From JADJGC01 sp964576925 (GTDB taxonomy: Bacteria; Zixibacteria; MSB-5A5; CAIYYT01): 64,000 bases of DNA. The stretch's first letter is position 1, and each line of letters begins with the position of its first letter. Location of the stretch: positions 62,001 to 126,000 of the forward strand of contig CAZNWJ010000001.1 in assembly GCA_964576925.1 (NCBI GenBank). The letters run 5' to 3'. A program made the position numbers and the translations under genes. Shown piece by piece: positions 8,849 through 18,449 of this stretch. The notes beneath the pieces were generated by a model. It had not been told where the DNA came from and did no database searches. It saw only the letters and a program-made list of their open reading frames with translations.

Positions 8849-9721
8849 TCACATGCCGTCGTAGTATTTTTTCTCAATTGCGGCTCCGGCATAATCAGAC
8901 ACTCGATTACTCGGAAACTCGTCGATCAGGTGCCTCAAGTACTTCTGTCTTTCGTCCGTGAGATAGAAGCGGCACATCCGATGCATCACTTCGAACGAGG
9001 CCGGATGGTCTGGGTACTCGTGGATGAAGTCCGAGGCAGCAGTCGTGGCGCCGGGCTGGTCATTCAAACGTACCTTAACACTCCAAATCGCTTTCAGAGC
9101 CTCTAGTCGATATACGGTTCCGGAGCTTTCTCTGAGGAGTTGCCTCAGCTTCTCAATAATTGCGGAAAGCTTTGTTCGATCGAACGAGTCAATGAGGCAG
9201 GCATCGAGCAAGTTCAATTCAAGCTGTTCGGCCGAATCGGGTTGGATGACTTGAAACAACATACTGTCAGATCTTGCTGACAAACCCAGGAAAGCGGACA
9301 CGCGGTGATGACCGGGCACGATACGCGACAGCCTCAATTGACTGCTGTTGCCTGAATCCAGATCATTCTGTATCGAGTCGGTGTAGTAAAGTGAATCTCG
9401 AGCTTCGAGACTCAGAGTATGCAACCTCGCCGGTGATCCTTCTCCCCTGATCCCCCGCTTAGGTGATCCACTATCGTCAACCACCAGGACGAGTTGCCCC
9501 TGCTGCCATGGCGAGACAATCGAGAGTCGCCTGTCCGTCAGATTCTTGATGATTACTTCGACATAGATCCTCTGGCCATAGACGTAGCTGGTATCCGGAA
9601 TGCGGATATCGATTCTCAGAGTGTCCTCTGCCCCTTCCGTTTCGGCTAGCGCCGCCACGGCGGCAAGCAACACGACGGTAGCTGCCAAGAGACGAAATGA
9701 CTTCGCTGTGAGTGTTTTCAT
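8849..9721 (-). CDS. Uncharacterised secreted protein
   Basis: About 290 residues beginning with a signal peptide (MKTLTAKSFRLLAATVVLLA, then an AxA-like site ALAE). The first mature part is beta-rich (RIDIRIPDTSYVYGQRIYVE, VIIKNLTDRRLSIV) and looks like an Ig-like or DUF-type sandwich. The second half is helical and TPR-like (AIIEKLRQLLRESS, ASDFIHEYPDHPASFEVMHR). A paired ATG at 9727 would add two residues. No family is recognised. It is monocistronic, between the symporter unit and the sigma/anti-sigma pair, on the same strand as both. Confidence 0.7.
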   Translation of the reverse strand: MKTLTAKSFRLLAATVVLLAAVAALAETEGAEDTLRIDIRIPDTSYVYGQRIYVEVIIKNLTDRRLSIVSPWQQGQLVLVVDDSGSPKRGIRGEGSPARLHTLSLEARDSLYYTDSIQNDLDSGNSSQLRLSRIVPGHHRVSAFLGLSARSDSMLFQVIQPDSAEQLELNLLDACLIDSFDRTKLSAIIEKLRQLLRESSGTVYRLEALKAIWSVKVRLNDQPGATTAASDFIHEYPDHPASFEVMHRMCRFYLTDERQKYLRHLIDEFPSNRVSDYAGAAIEKKYYDGM

Positions 9722-9965
9722 TTTCATACCGGGCTGTTCATCTACACAAATTCGATCCTCTCCAATAGTTGTCAAAGCGTACCTCACCCTCGACCTTTGG
9801 CAACTGTCCTTGGAACAGCCTACAACTTTCCAATGGCTGCATGGGCATCAACGAGTTCTTTAAGTACCGGAAGATATTACGTGGTTAGCTGCGTTTTGGC
9901 AAATGACGGTACGAGGGAGTCGGATTCAGTGACGCTATAAGAGACTACGCGTTTACTAATGAAGC

Positions 9966-10850
9966 CTACTCGCTGACGGTAACTTTGAAGTAGAACTCGT
10001 ATTCGGCGGCGGCGAGGTTGACGCCGGCAGGAAATTCTTCCTTGATCGAGAGCGAAAAACTGCCGCCCTGCTTGAGAGCGTTGAGAATCTCCTGATCGGT
10101 GACTTTCAGTTCGCAGTGATTGGTCAATTCGGTCGGAGTGCATTCCAGCGGTTGGTTGTCGAGCGCCAGAGAAGCGCCCTCAGTGCCGCGGCGCAGCAGG
10201 TCGATATCGTAACGATAATCGGGGACATCAAGACGATCGGTCGGGAAAGTGAAGATCAATTCGCGGGTGTTCTTCTTGAGCGAGACCGGCATCTCCGGGA
10301 GGTTGCCCTCGTCGAACACCGAGCGTTTCTCAAATTGCGGCGACAGCACGATGCGAGCGGTGTCGTCGCCGGCCGGTCGGTTGAGAATTACCACAGAAGC
10401 GAATACGATTACCAACACGGCCGCGATCGGCGCGACAAGGCGGGAAATCACGTTCAATCGGAAAAACGAACGCAGTCTGCCGGGTTCAGCTCGGGCGGCA
10501 AGTTCGGAACCATCTTCGGGAAGAATCTTGACAGCCTGACGAAGCATTTCGATATCGTCGACACAAGCAGGACATTGCTGCAGATGAGTAGCCAGTTCCG
10601 AATACTCGGCGGAGAGTTGATTGATCCGGCCCTGTGCATAACGATCAAGAACATCCGGCGCCGGATGTGCGGAGAATTCGTATTTCGGCATTTCGCGACG
10701 CACCGCATGGATACCCTGCCAGAATGCCAATTCGGAGGCCAGTTCCGGGGAAGCGGCAATCGCAGACTCAACGCGTTCGGCTTCGCTGGCGTTGAGCTTC
10801 CCCTGCACGAGCAGCGGAATTAGGGCGGTAATCTCTTCGATGGTGCTCAT
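9966..10850 (-). CDS. Membrane anti-sigma factor with zinc-binding N-terminal domain
   Basis: 294-residue single-pass protein that would sequester the ECF sigma factor encoded just upstream. The cytoplasmic part carries the zinc anti-sigma motif HX3CX2C (HLQQCPAC), one TM follows (VISRLVAPIAAVLVIVFASV), and the C-terminal 150 residues form a periplasmic beta-rich sensor. ATG 10850 (MSTIEEITALIP) is preferred to the longer frame because AAGGAG precedes it by about 9 bases. It begins 53 bases after the sigma gene, the normal sigma/anti-sigma order. The signal sensed is unknown. Confidence 0.82.
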   Translation of the reverse strand: MSTIEEITALIPLLVQGKLNASEAERVESAIAASPELASELAFWQGIHAVRREMPKYEFSAHPAPDVLDRYAQGRINQLSAEYSELATHLQQCPACVDDIEMLRQAVKILPEDGSELAARAEPGRLRSFFRLNVISRLVAPIAAVLVIVFASVVILNRPAGDDTARIVLSPQFEKRSVFDEGNLPEMPVSLKKNTRELIFTFPTDRLDVPDYRYDIDLLRRGTEGASLALDNQPLECTPTELTNHCELKVTDQEILNALKQGGSFSLSIKEEFPAGVNLAAAEYEFYFKVTVSE

Positions 10851-10903
10851 AACCGATTTCTCCTTCCGACACAACTGTCGGAAAGAATCTCCGCTGGTTC
10901 AGA

Positions 10904-11473
10904 CTAAATCAGCTTTTCCTTCAATTCCATGGCCATCTTCTTGCACTCGTGCACCTTACGCTTAACGGTGCCTTCGGGGAGATTGAGTTTTTCGCCTATC
11001 TCCTTGTAATTCAACGACTCCGAAAACACCATGCGCCACAGTTTCTGGCACTCGGCACCGATGGAGCGGAATATCTTTACAAAGATCTGGTATTCGACCG
11101 ACTTCTCGTGGATGATATCGGGCGCCTCTTCTCCCGCTGGGGCCGGCAAATCGTCAGGATCGGCATCACGCTGAACGCGTTGGCTGCGGACCTGGTCGAT
11201 GCAGGTGTAGCGGGCGATCCGCTGGACGTAGGTGCGAAAAGTTGACTCACCGCGGAATTTCCCTGCCTTGAGAGTCGAGAACAGCTTCAAGTGCACAACT
11301 GAGTTGACGTCCTCGAGATCATCGACAAAGTGCCAGACCGAGAGGCGCGTGACCTGATTGATCCAGGAGTCAACCTGCTTGTAAGTGTCGCGCTGGCCAG
11401 CAACGTAGCGATTGGCGGCTTCAATTTCAGCCGCCGGTGTGGTGTTGGTCGGCTTGTTGATAATGGAAAGCAC
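10904..11473 (-). CDS. ECF-type RNA polymerase sigma factor
   Basis: Sigma-70 family protein of up to 189 residues. Region 2 is seen in VDDLEDVNSVVHLKLFSTLK and FRTYVQRIARYTCIDQVRS; region 4 in LNYKEIGEKLNLPEGTVKRKVHECKK, whose helix-turn-helix binds the -35 element. A short linker without extra domains fits the ECF class. The longest frame starts with GTG 11473 without a clear ribosome binding site. It is followed by its cognate anti-sigma factor. ECF systems commonly autoregulate; no promoter motif is assignable from one copy. Confidence 0.88.
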   Translation of the reverse strand: MLSIINKPTNTTPAAEIEAANRYVAGQRDTYKQVDSWINQVTRLSVWHFVDDLEDVNSVVHLKLFSTLKAGKFRGESTFRTYVQRIARYTCIDQVRSQRVQRDADPDDLPAPAGEEAPDIIHEKSVEYQIFVKIFRSIGAECQKLWRMVFSESLNYKEIGEKLNLPEGTVKRKVHECKKMAMELKEKLI

Positions 11474-11526
11474 TGGGGCGAATATATCGAGCTACGAGGT
11501 TGGATTCAAGATTTTACTGCGGACGC

Positions 11527-12711
11527 TCAAACGAAGTCCGGAAGCAACATGGTCATGATCAGGTCCGAGCGGAACATTCCCTGGGGGGTCAGGCGGAGGC
11601 TGCGATCATCAAGAATCGCGTCGCCGTCGCGCTGCAGGGCGGCAACGAGGTCGGCACGGTTCTCCAGAATGTCGTAACCGAATTCCGTCTTGAGGGCAAC
11701 GTGATCGAGTCCTTGTCTGAGGCGCAGTGAGAGCATGATCGACTCGATCAGCCGTTTGCCCGGAGTGACATACTCGGTATCGGCGGGTGGCAGCGAGTTT
11801 TGCGCGAGGGCTTTGACATAACGAAAGAGATCGGGCTCGTTCTTGTAACGCGTGTTCCCGACTGTCCCGACGGCAGCCGGTCCGAAGGCAAGGTAGTCGC
11901 CGCCTTGCCAATAGACAAGATTGTGCCGGCAGTACTTGCCTGACCGGGCGAAGTTGGAGATTTCGTAATGCTCAAAGCCGGCGGCGGCAAGCCGATCGAT
12001 GGCTAGATGGAACCGGGCGGCAATGGTGTCATCGTCCGGAAGAGCGATTTCGCGACGCTGAACTTGGTAGCGCAGCGGCACGCTGCCTTCCAGCATAAGC
12101 GAATAGAATGAGATATGCTGGGATTGTAGCGCGATAACCGTTTCCAAATCAGAGTTGAGCGTCTCGTCGGTTTCGTCGGGGAGGCCGTACATGAGGTCAA
12201 CCGAAATGTTGTCTATGCCGATCGCTCGCGCCGTCTGAACGGCAACTCCAACTTGTTCGGCTGTATGTAGCCTGCCGAGGCGCTTGAGATTGTCGCCGGC
12301 GAAAGACTGGGCGCCGAAGGAGATGCGATTGACACCGAGATTCTGGAGAGCAGTGAGTTTGCCATGCGTGGCCGATTCGGGATTCGCCTCCGAAGTAAAC
12401 TCGACTGTGGTGGCAAAATCGAACTGGCTGCTCAACGCTTCCAAGATTCTTTGCCAGGAATCAACGGACAATACCGACGGAGTGCCGCCGCCGAAGTAGA
12501 TCGTGTCGAGCACCGGATGGATGGATGACCTCTCGTGGATGGAGCCTAACGCACCGGAGTTCTGCCAGTCACGACAACGTAGTGCAATCTCTGCAACGAT
12601 CGCGTCCACGTAGCGCCGCTCCCACTCCGGGTCATGTACGAGGCGATAGAAGTCGCAGTAGGTGCAGATCTTCGCGCAAAAGGGCACGTGGACATAGCAG
12701 GCCAAAGACAT
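11527..12711 (-). CDS. hemW: HemW-like radical SAM protein (coproporphyrinogen III oxidase family)
   Basis: 394 residues, the normal HemW length. The radical SAM cluster motif CX3CX2C appears near the N-terminus (CAKICTYC), followed by YFGGGTPS, the SAM-binding glycine motif, and the HemW/HemN-like stretch RISFGAQSFAGDNLKRLGR. The C-terminal winged-helix part contains IESIMLSLRLRQGL, typical of HemW. HemW proteins are heme chaperones rather than true HemN oxidases; the N-terminal Cys motif without the extra HemN cysteine supports HemW. ATG at 12711 gives the conserved start MSLACYVHVPFC. It is divergent from the glycosyltransferase gene. Confidence 0.92.
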   Translation of the reverse strand: MSLACYVHVPFCAKICTYCDFYRLVHDPEWERRYVDAIVAEIALRCRDWQNSGALGSIHERSSIHPVLDTIYFGGGTPSVLSVDSWQRILEALSSQFDFATTVEFTSEANPESATHGKLTALQNLGVNRISFGAQSFAGDNLKRLGRLHTAEQVGVAVQTARAIGIDNISVDLMYGLPDETDETLNSDLETVIALQSQHISFYSLMLEGSVPLRYQVQRREIALPDDDTIAARFHLAIDRLAAAGFEHYEISNFARSGKYCRHNLVYWQGGDYLAFGPAAVGTVGNTRYKNEPDLFRYVKALAQNSLPPADTEYVTPGKRLIESIMLSLRLRQGLDHVALKTEFGYDILENRADLVAALQRDGDAILDDRSLRLTPQGMFRSDLIMTMLLPDFV

Positions 12712-12839
12712 ACAGCCAAGATAGTGATTTTTGATCGGCAGTCACTACCCCAGATTGGTAGAACGAGAAGGGTCGCGAGCTTGCAGGCTGTCATTTGACC
12801 TTGATCGGCTTGGGGAGTTTGAATATCATCCTAGTCAAC

Positions 12840-15014
12840 ATGACTGACAAGAATGACAAAGCGATTGCGCCAAAGGCTGATTCCGGCCTGTGGCTGGATG
12901 TGGCTATCATCGGTGTCGTTGCGCTGGCCCTGCGGTTGGTGCATCTCTATGCTGCAGCTGCATCGCCCATCTTTGGGTATCTCACGTTCGATTCGATCTA
13001 TTATCACACGATAGCTCAATACATGGCTGCAGGGGAGCCGTTGGGACACGAAGGAGTCTTCAGAGCGCCCCTTTACGGTATGTTGATCGCTCTCAATTAC
13101 GGAATCTTCGGTATCAACATTTTTTCGACACTTTTCCTTCAAAACATACTGGGAACGATTTCGTGTCTTCTTGTTTATGCGATCGCTCGCTGCACTTTTT
13201 CGCGCCGCATCGCCCTGACGGCCGGGCTGCTGGCTGCAGCGTGCGGAACCATGATCTACTTTGACTCCGAGGTCTTGCCGGTGTCGCTCACGACTACGTT
13301 GTCGCTGCTCGCACTGTGGCTGCTCTTAGTGTACGGCAGATCGCGAAACATCTTCTACTTGATCGGGAGCGGTCTGGCATGCGGTATCGGAGCTTACCTG
13401 CTGCCCGAGATTCTGCTCTTGAGTCCGGTGGCGCTGTACTGGCTGTTACGGCAACGCGAACCGGTGCCAGTTTCGCGGGTGCACATGCTCGTATTCGCCG
13501 CGGCCGTTGTGTTGTCTCTTGTTCCGCTGCAGATTCGAAATCATAGTATCGGACGTGAGACGATACCGCTAGTGACCGATGTCGGCGTGCGTTTGGCGGT
13601 GGCCAACAGCCCGACAGCAAGCGGTCGTGATTTGACGCTTCCCAACTCCGATGAAGAATATGGACAGTCCTACCTAAGCGCAATCGAGGCTGCCAACCGC
13701 ACAAACGGCCGGGAGGTGCCCCTGGGAGATTTCGGGGGGTTCTGGTTCGGACAAGCCCTGAAGTACATTTTCCAGAATCCGCTTGACTGGGCGAAACTGG
13801 AATTGCGCAAGTTGGGGCTTCTGCTGTCCGGATACGAGATTGCGATCGACAAGCCGATTTACTTCTTCGCGGAGCAGAGCCCGGTTCTCCGCTGGCTCCT
13901 CTGGGAGGGGATGTTGTCTTTCCCGTTGGGGCTGCTCATGCCGCTGGCAATGCTCATGTTCTTTGCCGGTCGTAGCTGGACTTCCGGCGAACGTCTTTTG
14001 CTCTTGTTTGCGATCGCCTGGGTGGTTTCGGTCCTGATCTATTCTCCCTTCAGCCATCAACGCTTGCCATTGGTGCCCCTCGTGATCATCCTGGCTGCTG
14101 CCGGGTTCTGGGGCCTGGTCGGTTTCCTGCGCGACGGCGATTACCGCATGTTCTATCGCAATCTCGCCATGTTCGCAGTGGGACTGGTCGTTGTTAACGG
14201 AGTGATCTACATCGCAAATCCCGATGTGCGGGTTAACTCCAAGTTGGAGGGGCACCTGTTTACCGCCAATGCTCTGCTCACAGCCGGACAGCCACAGGAA
14301 GCGCAACTCGAGTTTGAGCAGGCATTGAGGCAGGATTCCCGCTCACCGCGGCCTTACAGCGGTATTGCCGGCATTCTCTTACGGCAGGGCAGCGATTCGC
14401 TGGCAGTTCTCAACTACATGCGGGCGGCGGGCTTGGCGCCGGAGGACGACCGACCTTACAAGGGCGTGGTAGCGTCGCTGAAGCGGCGGCAGAAAGTCAC
14501 GGAACTGAATCAGACTCTCGTGGAGGTAATTCGGCTGTTTCCGAAGGCGCGGTGGGCTTACGTCGAATATGCCGACTTGCACATGCGATTGAAGGAGTAC
14601 ACGCAAGCGGCGGACATTTATGAGGAGGCCTTCCAAGCCGATTCGACCTACTTCGACGCGATATTTCGGAGAGCCGAATGCTACTTGCTGGGAGATATGC
14701 GCCAAGAGGCAGAGATCGAGTTCAAGCGATTCCTGGAGTACATCCCAAGCTCTATCGAGGCGCATGCAAATCTGGGGCAGGTCTACGCGCGGCAGCGCCG
14801 GCTTGACCTGGCGCAGGAGCAGTTTGAGTTCGTAAGGAGAATCCAGCCCTACAATCCGGCATCGTACTTCAATCTCTCATCGCTTGCCCTGCAGCGCAAT
14901 GAGTTCGATCGTTCGCACGCTTACCTGGATACGGCCCGCATGCTGAACCCACAGTTTCCTGGTCTCGACTTGATGCACCGCATGATCGATTCACTGCGGA
15001 CAGCACAGAATTAA
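12840..15014 (+). CDS. GT-C polytopic glycosyltransferase (PMT/ArnT-like) fused to C-terminal TPRs
   Basis: About 724 residues. The first 450 contain roughly 10-12 TM segments with the early extracytoplasmic loop LTFDSIYYHTIAQY and GVFRAPLYGMLIAL, the layout of lipid-linked-sugar dependent GT-C transferases such as PMT/ArnT. The remaining 230 residues are TPR helices (AQLEFEQALRQDSRSPRPYS, AADIYEEAFQADSTYFDAIF, AHANLGQVYARQRRLDLAQE) placed after the last TM. It may glycosylate a protein or lipid on the periplasmic face, with the TPR part recruiting the acceptor; this is inference. ATG 12840 (MTDKNDK) is chosen; upstream TTG codons would extend it. Confidence 0.75.
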   Translation: MTDKNDKAIAPKADSGLWLDVAIIGVVALALRLVHLYAAAASPIFGYLTFDSIYYHTIAQYMAAGEPLGHEGVFRAPLYGMLIALNYGIFGINIFSTLFLQNILGTISCLLVYAIARCTFSRRIALTAGLLAAACGTMIYFDSEVLPVSLTTTLSLLALWLLLVYGRSRNIFYLIGSGLACGIGAYLLPEILLLSPVALYWLLRQREPVPVSRVHMLVFAAAVVLSLVPLQIRNHSIGRETIPLVTDVGVRLAVANSPTASGRDLTLPNSDEEYGQSYLSAIEAANRTNGREVPLGDFGGFWFGQALKYIFQNPLDWAKLELRKLGLLLSGYEIAIDKPIYFFAEQSPVLRWLLWEGMLSFPLGLLMPLAMLMFFAGRSWTSGERLLLLFAIAWVVSVLIYSPFSHQRLPLVPLVIILAAAGFWGLVGFLRDGDYRMFYRNLAMFAVGLVVVNGVIYIANPDVRVNSKLEGHLFTANALLTAGQPQEAQLEFEQALRQDSRSPRPYSGIAGILLRQGSDSLAVLNYMRAAGLAPEDDRPYKGVVASLKRRQKVTELNQTLVEVIRLFPKARWAYVEYADLHMRLKEYTQAADIYEEAFQADSTYFDAIFRRAECYLLGDMRQEAEIEFKRFLEYIPSSIEAHANLGQVYARQRRLDLAQEQFEFVRRIQPYNPASYFNLSSLALQRNEFDRSHAYLDTARMLNPQFPGLDLMHRMIDSLRTAQN

Positions 15015-15028
15015 GAGACAAGCCCGCC

Positions 15029-16156
15029 TCAGTGGGAATGGCCGTCCTCGCCGACCCAGCCCAAACCCCAGGAGTCCGTTCCGACTTCGACTGAATCGAC
15101 CTTGCTCTTAGTCGCGACATCGATTTCGTACACATAGCCATGCGCCGGCGGAATGCCGGAGGCAGCGACGTAGACGCGTTTGTCGTCCTTGGTGATGGCG
15201 ACGCCGAAAGTGTGACTTATGCCTGTGGGTATTTCGCCGACAACCTGTATTGTCTGCAGATCGACGACGACGATCGAATTGCCCCACTTGGTGCTGAGGA
15301 AAAGATACTTGCCATCATGAGTGGTGTGCACCATAGCCGGGCCGGAGATTGATGTCCCCGGCGTGATCGGGATCGAGAGCGAATCAACGATGCGGCGTTC
15401 GGCAATGTCGAGGATGCGAACCTGATGCGCATTGAGACAGGTGATGTAAGCCTTCTCACCGGTGCGATCGAGCGCGATGCAGTACGGCCCGTAACGGATA
15501 TTGTCGGGGTCGGAGGGCACGTCCGGATCGATCGGTATGAAGGTAACTGTGTCTTCGTCGGTGTAGAGCATGGTAATGTCGTCCGAACGCAGATTGCAGG
15601 CGATCACGATACCGCCATCAGCCGTCGCCAGCAACTCGTGTGTCTGCGCGCCCGACTGCACGCGTTTCTCGACGGCCATGGTCTCAAGGTTGACTTTGAA
15701 GATGTGGCCGCGTTCGCTGCCGGCGTAGTAATCGCAGATGTAGCCGTACTTCGAATCGGGCGTGATGGCCATACCGGCAGGCGTGATTGATCGTTGACCC
15801 GGGTATTGTGCTTGCGCCGCCGTCGTGATATTGAAGGTTTGAATGAGTTGGTCGGTTGTGGCGTCGAACTTGGCAATCGAGCCGCTCAGGTCGACCGTCA
15901 TCACATAGTATGTCGCGCCGTCAGGAGCGAAGGCGATGTAGTGCGGTTTGGCAATTTGCGTATCGATCGTCTTGATCTTCGTCATCGACTCGGTGTCATA
16001 AACAAAGATCGAATTATCGGCCTGGTTCAAGACATAGAGCTTTCCCGCCGGCCCGCCGCGTGTCTCCGGGGGTTTGGCGCCCTTGTCGCTACACGAGGCT
16101 GCGAGCAGCGCGAGGCAAACGGCTGCGCAATGTGCAAGATACTTAGCTCGGCTCAA
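15029..16156 (-). CDS. YVTN-type beta-propeller lipoprotein
   Basis: 375-residue lipoprotein: signal sequence with lipobox LLAASC, then a WD40/YVTN-like beta-propeller with repeated blades (KLYVLNQADNSIFVYDTES, YIAFAPDGATYYV, AYITCLNAHQVRILDIAERR, YLFLSTKWGNSIVVVDLQTI). Such proteins serve as surface or periplasmic scaffolds or binding proteins; no enzyme motif is seen. The TTG start at 16156 is chosen because AGGAG lies 8 bases upstream and it gives a proper signal peptide. The C-terminus ends in a His-containing tail. It lies downstream of the dockerin/FG-GAP protein gene, same strand, 76 bases away. Confidence 0.8.
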   Translation of the reverse strand: MSRAKYLAHCAAVCLALLAASCSDKGAKPPETRGGPAGKLYVLNQADNSIFVYDTESMTKIKTIDTQIAKPHYIAFAPDGATYYVMTVDLSGSIAKFDATTDQLIQTFNITTAAQAQYPGQRSITPAGMAITPDSKYGYICDYYAGSERGHIFKVNLETMAVEKRVQSGAQTHELLATADGGIVIACNLRSDDITMLYTDEDTVTFIPIDPDVPSDPDNIRYGPYCIALDRTGEKAYITCLNAHQVRILDIAERRIVDSLSIPITPGTSISGPAMVHTTHDGKYLFLSTKWGNSIVVVDLQTIQVVGEIPTGISHTFGVAITKDDKRVYVAASGIPPAHGYVYEIDVATKSKVDSVEVGTDSWGLGWVGEDGHSH

Positions 16157-16232
16157 ATTCAGGTCTCCTTGAAGATCATCCCACCAATTGATACGTAAGG
16201 GGAGCGCATTTGTCAATTATGGCCGGAGGCTC

Positions 16233-18254
16233 TCAACTACCGATGCAGGTTGAGCAAGGTGCGGGGCCTCCGCCAAAGATAAAAGTAATCAGAAAGACCG
16301 CGTCAGAAATCGTCACGATTCCGTTGCAGTCGGCGTCGCCATTGAGCATTGGGTTTGGCGCCGGCCCGCCGCCGAAGATGTAGGTTATAAGAAACACAGC
16401 ATCCGAAATGGTCCAGAGGTCGTTGCCGTCGGCGTCGCCGGCCCGATACGGCGTGCCGCCATCCCTGCGGAAGAAGTTGATGCCGCCATCATCCTCACCA
16501 ATGAAGAGGTCTTGGTCTCCGTCGGAGTCAATATCGGCACGTGCCAGTGTCACACGCGCTCCGGCATCGGCGAAGGCGAACGAATCGGGCTGCGCGATCA
16601 ATGTCAGAGAATCGGGGAAAGTGCCCCCGGCGGCCGTATTTCTGAACCAGGTCATTCCGGCGTTTCGACCTCCAACCAGAAGGTCTGTCTTGCCATCACC
16701 GTCCCAGTCTGCGGCATGGGGGATTGTGAAATCGCGCGCGCTTTTCTTGAGAAGAAACTTGGTAACGAGCGTCAACTGGGGATTTCCGGTGGTTCCTGTG
16801 TTTTCGTAAAGCAAGACATTGGCAAACCCATTGAAGTCCCATTCGCCGACGACGAGGTCGGTCTGTCCGTCTTTGTCGAGATCAACTGGAACCGGAACCG
16901 CTAACTGATCGGTCTTGATCGCGGCGTACTGGTTTGAAGCAAGGACCGCATTGAAATCGCACGAGCTGCCATCGTTACGCCAGTATTGAATGAAGCCGTT
17001 TTCGTTGCCGATGAGGAGGTCGAAGTCCCCATCGCGGTCCCAATCTACTATCGCGGGCATGGAACTAAGGCCGACATCGATGCCCTCAAAAAACTCGGTC
17101 ACGCGTTGGAAAGATGGATTTGCCCGCGTTCCGATGTTTTCATAATGCGTCAGCCGTCCATCACCATTGCCAATTAATAGGTCAATGTCGCCATCGCCAT
17201 CGAGATCAGCCAGCGCGGGGAAGCTGCTGCGTCCAAGATCTATCTGGTCGATAACGTTTTGGTCCTCCAAGAGAAAGCTGGCGAGCGAAGCACTGCCGAT
17301 GTTTCTCAGGAGACGCAGGTTGTTGAGGTTTTCGCCGTTGGCGAGACCCATGATCATGTCGAGATCGCCGTCGCCATCGAGATCAGCAACGGGTACATGA
17401 TTGAAGCCGAAGGTTGAGTAGGAATTCGAGAGATAGGTATCGGTAAGATAGGCGTAATCTGACGATGCGGCGTTTCCGTTATTTCGAAACAAATATACAT
17501 TGGGGTTGAAAAGATCGCCCCATAGCAGATCGAGGTCCAGGTCGGCGTCGATGTCCGCAAAATTCACGGCGCTGAATCCATGTTGGGGGCGGGTTGCCTT
17601 ACCCAATCCGGGACCGCTTCCGCCGGGGAAGGCAAGGATGCTGTCATAGAAATCGGTGACAAAGGTGAAGCTGGGGGTAGTCGGTGTCCCGGTGTTCCGG
17701 TAGAAAACCAACTGCCCGCCCGGATCACCGAGGAAGAAGTCGTAGTCGCCGTCATTGTCGATGTCCGCAAAATCAGGAGTGTTGTTGATCCCGCTGGTGA
17801 TGCCACCGAAGCTGTTGCTGACGAGCACAAAATTGAAATTCTGACCCACGGACTGATTATTGTAGTAAGTGACGCCGTTGGCGTTGTTATCGCAGAAAAG
17901 GTCGAGATCGCCGTCGTCGTCGATATCAACAAGTCGATGCCAGGTGTAGATCTTCACATCACCCAGTCGCTCCGTAACCGGCGACCAAATGGGAGTTAGT
18001 GGGGTACCAGTGTTTTTCAGGAAGTGGAGCTTACCGTGCGGGTCGCCAAGAAGCAAATCGATCAAAGAGTCGTTGTCAAAATCCTGCAGCGACGGTTTTG
18101 GGTTATTGAGACCGCCGAAGAACGGCAAATCGAGCGTGTCACCGTCGACGACTACCGGGAAAGGCGTGTAGAGCTTGGTGAATTGCCCTTGCAGCCCTTG
18201 CGGCAAACAGGCCAGAACGATCCCGGCAATGATCATCAATAAACGCTTTCTCAT
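16233..18254 (-). CDS. Secreted FG-GAP/VCBS repeat protein with C-terminal dockerin-like repeats
   Basis: 673 residues: signal peptide (MRKRLLMIIAGIVLACLPQG), then about ten FG-GAP/VCBS-type repeats carrying calcium-binding D-rich loops (DFDNDSLIDLLLGD, DIDDDGDLDLFCD, DLDGDGDLDMIMG, DWDRDGDFDLLIGN), which would build a beta-propeller. The last 70 residues hold two dockerin type I-like units, each GDAD followed by TISDAVFLIT and IFGGGPAP. Such tails are common on secreted proteins of FCB-type candidate phyla, where they may serve as cell-surface attachment modules; no cohesin is encoded in the window. ATG at 18254 matches the signal peptide start. Confidence 0.88.
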   Translation of the reverse strand: MRKRLLMIIAGIVLACLPQGLQGQFTKLYTPFPVVVDGDTLDLPFFGGLNNPKPSLQDFDNDSLIDLLLGDPHGKLHFLKNTGTPLTPIWSPVTERLGDVKIYTWHRLVDIDDDGDLDLFCDNNANGVTYYNNQSVGQNFNFVLVSNSFGGITSGINNTPDFADIDNDGDYDFFLGDPGGQLVFYRNTGTPTTPSFTFVTDFYDSILAFPGGSGPGLGKATRPQHGFSAVNFADIDADLDLDLLWGDLFNPNVYLFRNNGNAASSDYAYLTDTYLSNSYSTFGFNHVPVADLDGDGDLDMIMGLANGENLNNLRLLRNIGSASLASFLLEDQNVIDQIDLGRSSFPALADLDGDGDIDLLIGNGDGRLTHYENIGTRANPSFQRVTEFFEGIDVGLSSMPAIVDWDRDGDFDLLIGNENGFIQYWRNDGSSCDFNAVLASNQYAAIKTDQLAVPVPVDLDKDGQTDLVVGEWDFNGFANVLLYENTGTTGNPQLTLVTKFLLKKSARDFTIPHAADWDGDGKTDLLVGGRNAGMTWFRNTAAGGTFPDSLTLIAQPDSFAFADAGARVTLARADIDSDGDQDLFIGEDDGGINFFRRDGGTPYRAGDADGNDLWTISDAVFLITYIFGGGPAPNPMLNGDADCNGIVTISDAVFLITFIFGGGPAPCSTCIGS

Positions 18255-18449
18255 TCTCTCCTATGTCGGCATACACGACGGTCGACTATAAGTGAATACG
18301 ACCGGAAGTAGCATCCGTTGCGAAATCCGGCGATCAACCGGGTAGGTGTGCACCAATATAGTCTATTTTCGAAATCTGTCAAACGTGGCTGTTGCAGCGG
18401 CCGGCAGAATTCATCTGCACTTGCGTAGTTGTTGAAGTATAATGGTGGT

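Noticed and set aside
8849..9965. Prophage or insertion sequence
   Set aside because: No transposase, integrase or phage structural gene was found here or elsewhere in the window; the T6SS sheath and VgrG genes form a standard secretion operon order rather than a phage tail module with capsid genes.
13674..14306. 210-codon minus-strand frame opposite the glycosyltransferase
   Set aside because: Gln/Glu/His-rich composition typical of a shadow frame; opposite strand codes for TM segments.
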